Origin: an uncultured Bacteroidota bacterium
GTDB taxonomy: Bacteria > Bacteroidota > Bacteroidia > Bacteroidales > P3
Direction of reading: 5' to 3'
Length of the DNA stretch: 64,000 nt
Assembly: GCA_902777005.1 (NCBI GenBank)
Contig: CACYSB010000009.1
Location: 20,376 to 84,375, forward strand
Shown: in pieces, positions 24,673 to 33,896 of the stretch
Position numbering within the stretch: position 1 is the stretch's first letter
Layout: each line of letters begins with the position of its first letter
The notes under the pieces: model-generated
What the model was told of the DNA's origin: nothing
The model's database searches: none
The model's input: the letters and a program-made list of their open reading frames with translations, nothing else
Position numbers and translations under genes: made by a program

Positions 24673-27600
24673 TTACCTTACCACAACAATTTTGCGGGCC
24701 GGATGATTGCCAACCTTTATCATATACGTGCCTATAGCGGGAACGTCAAACCTGAGTGGCATATAATCGTCCTGCTTTGTGGCAAGCATACGCCCGGTTA
24801 CATCGTACAACGTCACCTGACGGCCGTCAGCGCCCTCTACCACAATCTGCCCAAGGCTTTGGTAAACCTTGAGGTTCACCGCATCGACGCCATCTATACC
24901 TTGTTGGTTGATATATATCGTATCATGAATGGTATCATAGATATAGATAGTGTCAAACAACGTGATTGTATCGTAAAGCGTCAATGTATCACTGTATTCT
25001 GTCACAACAACGGTATCTGTCATGGTAACTGTGTCAAGTACGACGACCTCGACGGTTGTAGTGTCGTGCACCGGAACATACTCCGTCACGGTTACGGTGT
25101 CTGTAACAGTAACGGTGTCAAGCACTACAACCTCTATTGTCGTGGTATCGTGCACCGGAACATACTCCGTCACAGTTACGGTGTCTGTAACAGTTACAGT
25201 CTCGGTCAGCGTTACGGTGTCTGTAACAGTAACGGTGTCAAGCACTACAACCTCTATTGTTGTGGTATCGTGCACCGGAACATACTCCGTCACGGTTACG
25301 GTGTCTGTAACAGTTACGGTGTCAAGCACTACAACCTCGATGGTTGTAGTGTCGTGCACCGGAACATACTCCGTCACAGTTACGGTGTCTGTAACTGTTA
25401 CAGTCTCAGTAAGCGTCACAGTGTCTGTCACAGTTACGGTGTCAAGCACTTCAACCACGATGGTTGTGGTGTCGTGCACCGGAACATACTCCGTCACAGT
25501 GTCCGTCACGGTTACAGTCTCGGTCAGAGTAACAGTATCTGTCACTGTTACAGTGTCCGTACTGCACAGAGACATGAGTGCAGATAAAGTGCAGTCACTG
25601 TTAACTACCAACTGGCGAGGGTTGGCTGCATTGCCGTCGCTCCAGCCACCGAACGTGTATCCAGCCTCTGGGAAGACACCAATCTGCGCCGCCTGGCCCA
25701 TACGGTAGGTACCGGCACCGAAAGCAGTACCGTGTTCGACGTTGATGGTGAGGTTAACCTCCGGTAGCGGACGCGGCACACGCAGGTCGTCAATCAAAGC
25801 GCAATCTAAGTTACCGGTCTGACTAACATCTTTCGAGTATGTAAACTTCAGCACATGGCTACCAACGGTGATGGGGTACTCGGCATAAGTCCAGGAGCCG
25901 TTGCCTGATTCGACAATCTTCTCCACGCCGTCCAGATAGAAATGGAACTTGTCGTAGTTGGCTTCCGACGACACACGGTACATGAAACTGATGACATCGG
26001 TCTGGTAGGCATCGACGGTAAGGCTCATCTCCGAGGTCTGGTTATTGCCAAGCGAAGGGTATGAACGGGCACAGTAGGTACCCTGCGTTGCGTTCTCATT
26101 AGTGATTTCCCAAGGGTACTGACCCTGTTGCCAATCAAGAGTAAACTGTCCAGTTTCGAAGTCCTCTCCAAAAGGCTCTCCCACCGTCACGGTGGTACTG
26201 TAATTGACGGTATCTGTGCCGCCTGTCCAAGTGGCAGAAACACCAATGCTGACATTCTCGCCGTTGGCCATGGTGCTCACGGTAGCATTGACGTAGCGCG
26301 TCAACGTGCTGCCGGCACTAATCTGACTGATGCTGATACTGGTGTCAAGAGCCAACAAGGGGCTCTCGCAATTCAGTGCCACCGATACACCGCTGGCACG
26401 GCTGCTGCCAATGTTCTTTACCTTGAGTTTGAACCGTACTGTAGCGCCGGCATCGAGCGACGCCTGAGGCTCCAGCGACACAATCTGCAGGTAGGGGCCG
26501 TCCGACGGTGACACAGTCAGAGTGCTGTAAGCCGGCTGGTACTGCGAAGCAGTAGCCACCACCTCATAGTTGCCCACCGTCAGGGCCGTAAGGGTCAGCG
26601 TCACGCTGCCGTTGGCATTGGCGAAGCCGGCACCCATCAGTGTCCTGTCGTCGGCCTTGGTAACAGCCACATAAGCATAAGGGGCGGCACCGGTGACCGA
26701 CAGGCTCGTTGTGCCCGTGGGGCAACTCGAAGCCACACTGAGGTTCATCTGCGATGCCTGCGTCAGGTAGGTCATCACCGACGGGTCACCCATCAGGTGG
26801 TATATCTCCCAATAGTAGGCAGTCTTGTTTGAACCAGATGCTTGCACGGCCATATTGCCGAAATAGATAATGGAGCTCTGGTTTGTAGCCCACTCGCTGT
26901 AGGCTTCGCCATGGGTATGGAAGCTACGGTCATATACACCGAGATTATTGGCATTGTAGGCCATGGACATGGTGGCGCTGATAGAGCTGCGAACACCTAC
27001 AGCCCAGTAGAAGTCTTCGTACCAGTAGGTCACCTCGCTACCGCCAATGTAACCTACGGCACCACAATAGTTATCCTTACGCAGCAGCGTCTCGCCAAAG
27101 CAGGCGCTCTCGCCGAACATATTAGTCTGACAGCAGTTGCCTATCATAAGGCCAAACTTCTGCGTGTTGGTCATGCTGGACACATGGCTTGTCTCGAAAC
27201 CAGGATTATACCACCCAGAGGAGCTGCCATGGGCGCTATAGTTGATGAAGCCCGCACCCTGGCTGTAGTAGTTACGTATGGTAGCGGCATTAGACGAGCT
27301 GTTGCTATTAACGGTAACATTTGTGACACCTGAGGGCGTTATCGACGTGTTATTCTTGAAATAATATACGTTGCTGAAGCCGTGGGCGCCATTGATGTAG
27401 TTGGTGATACCGTAGTCCATAGCGGGGTCAGCATGGGTATAGCCATAGTCATCGCTGCTGCCTCCGTCAATGCCGGCAACCATTACAGCGCGGTCGAGGA
27501 ACGACGGGTCGGAGAATGTGTACTGCTCATACATCAGCGTCTTCTCAATCTGCGGTGTCAACTGCGACACGTTCTGCGCTGAGAAGCGTCCGTAGTAACA

Positions 27601-28581
27601 ATCGGGGATATTGTCACCAGAAGTCCATGTGCTGTAGTTGAGGTCCGTGACGTGACTGTTCAGTGTGCTACCGCTGAATGCAGGAATTTGCGCCACATCG
27701 CCCACCAGCAGCACAAATGTCGGCGCCGGGTTGGCGGCAGTGGCATTGGTGTACTGGCTCTTGATGTAGGCTGCGATGCTCGTCGTCGTGGTTCCCACAG
27801 CGGCATCGTCTGTGTAGACAATGTCGGTGATGAAGCCCTTGCGCTTCTTCCACTGCACGAAGGTGTCCAGCTGGCCACGGAACATGCTGTTGGCCACAAT
27901 CAGGTAGCGCACCGGCGCCGTGCTGCTCACCGACTTGGGATAGAGGCTGTTCAGCGCGTTGGCACCGCTCTGGAAAGCGGGCGTGTAGTAGCGGTTGAAC
28001 ATCTCCATCGACCCATCGGCATCGGCACCCTTGTAGTTCACTGTGACGGTGGCCTTGGTGCACACCACCAGCTGCTGGCTGACAGGGTTGTAGCTTATGG
28101 GCGAGAACTGCAGGCGCGCCAGATTGCGGTCGCGGGCCACACCCACTGCCTCAACCATTGCCAACGGAGCCGCGGCAAAGAAGGCGTCGGTAGCGTACAG
28201 CTTCTCGTCTATCGTCAGCGGATAGACACCCATGTCCGACTTGCTGCGCGACGGCTGCACAGGCGCCACAACGGCACCGGTCAGGGCCACAGTGTCGTAC
28301 TCCGTGCCGCTCACCACAACATCAAACGCATCGCACAGCGGCACCTCTATCAACCTCGTCCATGTGGGCAGATTGGGGGCTCCCTCCTGCGCCGAGGGCA
28401 TCATTCCCTCCACGGTCAGCTGTGTGAACGTGCGACCGTCAATCACGGTCTTCCCTGTCTGGATGTCACCGACAGAGAAAACCACCTGTAACTGCTGGAA
28501 ATTGTCGATGACAACCTCCTGAGCCTGCGACCACAGGGAGACCGCCAGGCATGCAATGATGGCAAATATGCTCTTTTTCAT
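24673..28581 (-). CDS. Gingipain-like C25 cysteine peptidase with Thr/Val repeat stalk and T9SS sorting domain
   Basis: This 1302-residue secreted protein has a signal peptide (MKKSIFAIIACLAVSLWSQA) and a propeptide-like region to about 215. A C25 catalytic domain follows from VRYLIVANSMFRGQLDTFVQW onward, with His451 in FINYSAHGSSSGWY and the catalytic Cys at 483/484 in LMIGNCCQTNMFGE. After it come Ig-like domains, a jelly-roll-like domain (GEDFETGQFTLDWQQGQYPW) and an InlB B-repeat-like piece (AGYTFGGWSDGNA). Then there is a ~210-residue stalk made of EYVPVHDTTT and DTVTVTDTVT repeats (five repeats of 40 or 28 residues). The end, YMIKVGNHPARKIVVVR, is a T9SS sorting domain. The enzyme should act at the cell surface; Arg or Lys preference cannot be read. 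It lies 40 bases downstream of hutU. Confidence 0.9.
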   Translation of the reverse strand: MKKSIFAIIACLAVSLWSQAQEVVIDNFQQLQVVFSVGDIQTGKTVIDGRTFTQLTVEGMMPSAQEGAPNLPTWTRLIEVPLCDAFDVVVSGTEYDTVALTGAVVAPVQPSRSKSDMGVYPLTIDEKLYATDAFFAAAPLAMVEAVGVARDRNLARLQFSPISYNPVSQQLVVCTKATVTVNYKGADADGSMEMFNRYYTPAFQSGANALNSLYPKSVSSTAPVRYLIVANSMFRGQLDTFVQWKKRKGFITDIVYTDDAAVGTTTTSIAAYIKSQYTNATAANPAPTFVLLVGDVAQIPAFSGSTLNSHVTDLNYSTWTSGDNIPDCYYGRFSAQNVSQLTPQIEKTLMYEQYTFSDPSFLDRAVMVAGIDGGSSDDYGYTHADPAMDYGITNYINGAHGFSNVYYFKNNTSITPSGVTNVTVNSNSSSNAATIRNYYSQGAGFINYSAHGSSSGWYNPGFETSHVSSMTNTQKFGLMIGNCCQTNMFGESACFGETLLRKDNYCGAVGYIGGSEVTYWYEDFYWAVGVRSSISATMSMAYNANNLGVYDRSFHTHGEAYSEWATNQSSIIYFGNMAVQASGSNKTAYYWEIYHLMGDPSVMTYLTQASQMNLSVASSCPTGTTSLSVTGAAPYAYVAVTKADDRTLMGAGFANANGSVTLTLTALTVGNYEVVATASQYQPAYSTLTVSPSDGPYLQIVSLEPQASLDAGATVRFKLKVKNIGSSRASGVSVALNCESPLLALDTSISISQISAGSTLTRYVNATVSTMANGENVSIGVSATWTGGTDTVNYSTTVTVGEPFGEDFETGQFTLDWQQGQYPWEITNENATQGTYCARSYPSLGNNQTSEMSLTVDAYQTDVISFMYRVSSEANYDKFHFYLDGVEKIVESGNGSWTYAEYPITVGSHVLKFTYSKDVSQTGNLDCALIDDLRVPRPLPEVNLTINVEHGTAFGAGTYRMGQAAQIGVFPEAGYTFGGWSDGNAANPRQLVVNSDCTLSALMSLCSTDTVTVTDTVTLTETVTVTDTVTEYVPVHDTTTIVVEVLDTVTVTDTVTLTETVTVTDTVTVTEYVPVHDTTTIEVVVLDTVTVTDTVTVTEYVPVHDTTTIEVVVLDTVTVTDTVTLTETVTVTDTVTVTEYVPVHDTTTIEVVVLDTVTVTDTVTVTEYVPVHDTTTVEVVVLDTVTMTDTVVVTEYSDTLTLYDTITLFDTIYIYDTIHDTIYINQQGIDGVDAVNLKVYQSLGQIVVEGADGRQVTLYDVTGRMLATKQDDYMPLRFDVPAIGTYMIKVGNHPARKIVVVR
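24985..25570 (-). repeat. DNA repeats encoding the Thr/Val stalk of the C25 peptidase
   Basis: Five direct repeats on the coding strand each begin with the codons for EYVPVHDTTT. Unit lengths in the protein are 40, 28, 40, 28 and 28 residues; the long form contains an extra TLTETVTVTDTV. Copies are nearly identical in DNA, which points to recent homogenisation or slippage by whole units (multiples of 3, so frame is kept). Boundaries are approximate. Confidence 0.85.
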
Positions 28582-28621
28582 CGTTATTATTTGTTGCTCA
28601 AAATCAATCCAATCAGCACGA

Positions 28622-30622
<2,001 letters not shown>

Positions 30623-30694
30623 AATATGTTACTTTTTTGTTTGTCAATCCATTAAGCACACAAAGCACCACCTATGCGCCTTGCGTACAATCTG

Positions 30695-30723
30695 CAAAGA
30701 TACAAAAAAATTAGAATTACAAA
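30695..30723 (-). promoter_or_regulatory. Promoter candidate of hutU
   Basis: On the minus strand, TATCTTTG (30702-30695) matches the -7 consensus, with TTTG at 30723-30720 and a 17-bp spacer, which is slightly short. It places transcription start about 60 bases before the hutU ATG. Confidence 0.6.
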
Positions 30724-30740
30724 TATAAAAAACGAATTTA

Positions 30741-30868
30741 CTCCGTACCCTCACCGTCCCCTCTCCGTCCTTTTAACGGTTGTTCTACGGTTGTTCTACG
30801 GTTTAAACCGTAGAACAACCGGTGAACAATGGTAGAACAGTCGGAGCGGATACGGAGAGGCTCCGGAG
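30741..30868. repeat. Intergenic element 2: 11-bp phased CpG palindrome with a 32-bp perfect centre
   Basis: CG steps lie at 30744, 30755, 30766, 30777, 30788, 30799, 30809, 30820, 30842, 30853 and 30864. All spacings are 11 or 22 bp except the central one, which is 10. The centre, 30789-30820, is a perfect palindrome with 16-bp arms (GGTTGTTCTACGGTTT and its complement, no spacer). Outer words CTCCGTA and TACGGAG are also complementary. The element starts 8 bases after the stop codon of the S8 peptidase gene on the minus strand. Confidence 0.9.
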
Positions 30869-30876
30869 TGGGTGGG

Positions 30877-33195
30877 TTAGAAGCAGAGCTGCAGACCGAC
30901 CTCGAGGCGTGGCAGGAGGGCCCTGTCGTCGGCGAGTTTCTCGCCGATGCCGGTGAGGCGGTAGCGGGCATAGAGTCCTACAAAGTCGTAGGTGAAGCGA
31001 GTGACGACACCGTAGTTGTACTTGTAGGAGTCGAGGGGCTTGAGGTCTTTAAGTATCTGTGTGACGTCATCATAGGGAGCGTGGTCGTTGGTCTTGCCTT
31101 TTACATTGTAGGCGGTAGTGCCGAACGAGCCGTAGACGCCGAGGTCCCAATGGATGCCTTTGCCGAAGAGGCCGCCGGCCACGAAGCGGACGCGCTGGAA
31201 GAGTTCGATGGAGAACTCGTCGAGCTCGATGCGACGGTAGTCGACCTTGGCTAGGTTGTCCTCGACGCCTGCCATGCCCACGAGGCGGTCGAGGCAGTTG
31301 GTGGCCATGCCTTTGTAGTTATAAGTGGAGAGAGCCCACTCGAAGCCGAGGCCGACGCTATAGCTCTTGCCGAAGGCGCGCATCAGACGGAAGCCAAGGT
31401 GCGTGGCGGGCGACCAGCCGGAGAAGGGCATTTCCTCGTCCATGAGCTTGACGGGGAGGCCGAGCATGAAGTATACGTCGCCGCGATATTTAGCGTTGCT
31501 GCCGAAGCTGGATACGTCGAAGTCGCCATTGCGGCCGGTGAGATGTTCGGTGACGGCATCGTTGCTAATGAGGGGATGGAAGACATAGCCGCTCATGCCC
31601 GCGTATTTCTTGTATTCATCCTTGCTGAGCTTGATGCTGTCGGTGTAGCCGGCCAGATGGATGGTCATGGTGCGGTCGAAGATGGAGTTCTTGCTGAAGG
31701 TGAAGCGGTCGCCTTGGTCGGTGTATTTCACCTCAACCTTGCCGTAGTAGGTGAGGCGATGGTCCTCGGAACGGCGGAACGAGTAGAAGAGGTGGCTGTG
31801 CTTGATGGGGCGGGTGGGCACCACATGCACGCTGTCCTCCTCAATGACGAAGCGGAAGGTGGGCTCGACGGCCTTACGGTCGCCAGTGAAATAGGAGGCC
31901 TGTGGCACACCATAGCCGAAAGAGTAGTCGCAGTATGGGTAGAGGTCGGAACTCTGCTCAATGGCGTGGAACATCTCCATGGCGGTCTTGCCGGGGGATG
32001 CCTGCCAGGCACAGGCTGCGAAGCCTGCGACGAGGGGGCAGGAGAAGGAGGTGCCGTGTACATAGTGGGTGGCGTGGTTGTTGCCGGTGTTGGCGGTGCG
32101 GGCATAGCCGAAGGCGCAGACGTTGGGCTTCTGGCGGCCGTCGGCGCTGGGACCGTAAGAGGAGAACTCTATGTGGTTATAGGCGGTGAGGCTGTTCTCA
32201 ATACCGCCGATGCAGAGCACGCTGTCGGCGTCGGCGGGGGTGATGATGGTCTTCCACTGCTTGTCGTCGGCCTCGTTGCCGGCGGAGTTGACCACCAGCA
32301 TACCCTTGCGGGCGGCGAGGTTGCCGGCCTTGGCAACGTAGGAGGTGCCGTCCATATCCTTGGTGTAATGGTTCTCCTTGCCGTAGCCGAGGCTGGAGCT
32401 TATGACGTTGGCGCCGTTCTTGTCGGCCCACTCCACGGCCATGTGCCACCAGACCTCCTCTTTCTTGGGCTCGGTCTCGACCTCGGTGCGGGCGAGCAGG
32501 AACTCGGCGCCGGTGGCCAGACCGAGGTCCTTGCCGTCGATGCGGCCGCAGATGCAACTGAGGGTCATAAGGCCGTGACTGTTCCAGCCGTAGACATCCT
32601 CTTTGTTGTTGCAGAAGTTCCAGGTCTTGATGATGCGGCCTTCGTCGCGCACATGCTTGAAAGCGTCGTGGGTGTTGACCAGCGGGAAGCCGCCGTCGAA
32701 CACGGCGATGCGGATGCCGCGGCCGTCGATGCCTTTGTCGCGGAACAGTTTGCCGCCCATGCGCACCAGCTGCGCCTCGAGCGGGCCGGCAACGGTGTCG
32801 TAATCCATGAGGCCGTCATTGTCGCTGGGAACAGAGGCCAGCTGCATGTCGGCCATGATGGGCTGGACGCGGAGCACGTATGGCAGCTCGGCGATGCGGG
32901 CGGCCTGTTCGGGGGTAGCCACGACGCCCATAGCGTTCATCCAGCGGCTGCAGCCTATCTCCTCGGTGGCTATGGCGGCGACACCCTGCTCATAGGCGGT
33001 GCTGACGGGGTAGTTGCTGATATCGTAGAGGTCGGCGCCGCAAGCGCGGTAACGCTCAATGGCCTTGGCATCGAAATAAGAATAGGGGTCGAAGGTGGTG
33101 CCTGCCTTGTCGGTGAGGAACACCCAATAGACTTGCTGCGCAGAAACTCCGCAGAGCGTCAGCACAAGTGCCAATGAAAGGAACAGCTTCTTCAT
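30877..33195 (-). CDS. Secreted subtilisin (S8) fused to a probable C-terminal outer-membrane β-barrel
   Basis: This 772-residue protein has a signal peptide (MKKLFLSLALVLTLCGVSA) and the Bacteroidetes S8 N-domain (QQVYWVFLTDKAGTTFDP). A subtilisin domain with Asp167 (IAVFDGGFP), His207 (WNSHGLMTL) and Ser383 (YVHGTSFSCPLVAG) follows. It has no T9SS sorting domain. Instead the last ~240 residues alternate polar and aromatic or hydrophobic positions (THLGFRLMRAFGKSYSVGLGF, FVGLYARYRLTGIG) and the chain ends PRLEVGLQLCF with a terminal Phe, as outer-membrane barrels do. I infer a protease displayed on its own barrel, autotransporter-like. The protease call is firm and the barrel call is an inference from pattern. 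The gene starts 8 bases after recO and is probably in the porZ-recO transcription unit. Confidence 0.88.
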   Translation of the reverse strand: MKKLFLSLALVLTLCGVSAQQVYWVFLTDKAGTTFDPYSYFDAKAIERYRACGADLYDISNYPVSTAYEQGVAAIATEEIGCSRWMNAMGVVATPEQAARIAELPYVLRVQPIMADMQLASVPSDNDGLMDYDTVAGPLEAQLVRMGGKLFRDKGIDGRGIRIAVFDGGFPLVNTHDAFKHVRDEGRIIKTWNFCNNKEDVYGWNSHGLMTLSCICGRIDGKDLGLATGAEFLLARTEVETEPKKEEVWWHMAVEWADKNGANVISSSLGYGKENHYTKDMDGTSYVAKAGNLAARKGMLVVNSAGNEADDKQWKTIITPADADSVLCIGGIENSLTAYNHIEFSSYGPSADGRQKPNVCAFGYARTANTGNNHATHYVHGTSFSCPLVAGFAACAWQASPGKTAMEMFHAIEQSSDLYPYCDYSFGYGVPQASYFTGDRKAVEPTFRFVIEEDSVHVVPTRPIKHSHLFYSFRRSEDHRLTYYGKVEVKYTDQGDRFTFSKNSIFDRTMTIHLAGYTDSIKLSKDEYKKYAGMSGYVFHPLISNDAVTEHLTGRNGDFDVSSFGSNAKYRGDVYFMLGLPVKLMDEEMPFSGWSPATHLGFRLMRAFGKSYSVGLGFEWALSTYNYKGMATNCLDRLVGMAGVEDNLAKVDYRRIELDEFSIELFQRVRFVAGGLFGKGIHWDLGVYGSFGTTAYNVKGKTNDHAPYDDVTQILKDLKPLDSYKYNYGVVTRFTYDFVGLYARYRLTGIGEKLADDRALLPRLEVGLQLCF

Positions 33196-33203
33196 AATGT
33201 GTA

Positions 33204-33896
33204 TTATTTTAATATTGTGTGTAATATCTCGTGACTGGTGAAGTTACGGAAGCCGCTTAGGTGCAGCTGGTAATATGCCAGAAGTGAGTCTATGAGTGCC
33301 CGACGCGACTGCAGAGGGGCTCCATTTGACAGCTCATGCGAGGCAAGATACTCGTGGAGCATCTCGGATTGACTGGGCGAGAGCGTTGTTTCGGTGGCAG
33401 ATGAGACATAGCGGCCTTCCTGCAGGTCGAAGAGGGCTTCGCGGGGACAGTAGTTGTCCAGCGGCTCGATGCCGAGGTGGCGGGAGACGGTGAGGAGAAA
33501 GGTAATAGGCAGTGATGAATGATGAATGATGAGTGATGAATTTATGGAGTCGACGTAATCGAAGAGGGCGGGCATGGGTTCGGCTTCCTGCAAGGACTTG
33601 TATAGTACCTCGGTCATGAAGAACCGCAAGGCATTCTCTACCGGAGAGGCATCGGTGCCGACAGCGCGAGGAGATAGTTCCTTTATGTAGTTAAGTTCGG
33701 CCTTGGGGTTGTCGTACACCACCATGTCGAGGCTGGAAAGGGGCTGCAGCAGGTTCTGCTTCACCTTGGCGTTGCGGCCACGTACACCCTTGACGATATA
33801 TGAGCGCACACCAAGCATACGCGTGAAGACCTTCACGATGACCGATGAGTCGCCGTAGGGTGTGGTATGCAACACTATACCGGGAGTGGATATCAT
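33204..33896 (-). CDS. recO: DNA repair protein RecO
   Basis: A 230-residue protein with the RecO N-terminal OB fold (TPGIVLHTTPYGDSSVIVKVFT, then GVRSYIVKGVRG). RecO loads RecA onto SSB-coated gaps with RecR. The frame contains a 4 x 7-nt array (33514-33541) that encodes SSLIIHHSSLPI in the middle of the helical domain, probably in a loop. The ATG at 33896 overlaps the porZ stop by one base (TGATG), which decides the start. The protein otherwise keeps family length. Confidence 0.9.
   Translation of the reverse strand: MISTPGIVLHTTPYGDSSVIVKVFTRMLGVRSYIVKGVRGRNAKVKQNLLQPLSSLDMVVYDNPKAELNYIKELSPRAVGTDASPVENALRFFMTEVLYKSLQEAEPMPALFDYVDSINSSLIIHHSSLPITFLLTVSRHLGIEPLDNYCPREALFDLQEGRYVSSATETTLSPSQSEMLHEYLASHELSNGAPLQSRRALIDSLLAYYQLHLSGFRNFTSHEILHTILK
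33514..33541. repeat. 4 x 7-nt array (GATGAAT) inside recO
   Basis: Units GATGAAT, GATGAAT, GATGAGT and GATGAAT lie on the plus strand (ATTCATC on the coding strand) and encode SSLIIHHSSL. Loss or gain of one unit would truncate RecO. Confidence 0.92.

Noticed and set aside
24985..25570. CRISPR array
   Set aside because: Repeats are contiguous, encode protein in frame and have no unique spacers of uniform length. No cas genes are present.
25022..25708. 228-codon TVTVS-repeat frame on the plus strand
   Set aside because: It is the complement of the stalk-encoding repeats of the C25 peptidase, and the repetition is inherited from the sense gene.
31399..33177. 592-codon open frame opposite the S8 peptidase
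   Set aside because: It is an antisense shadow with the same low-quality composition, and the minus-strand gene has complete catalytic motifs.
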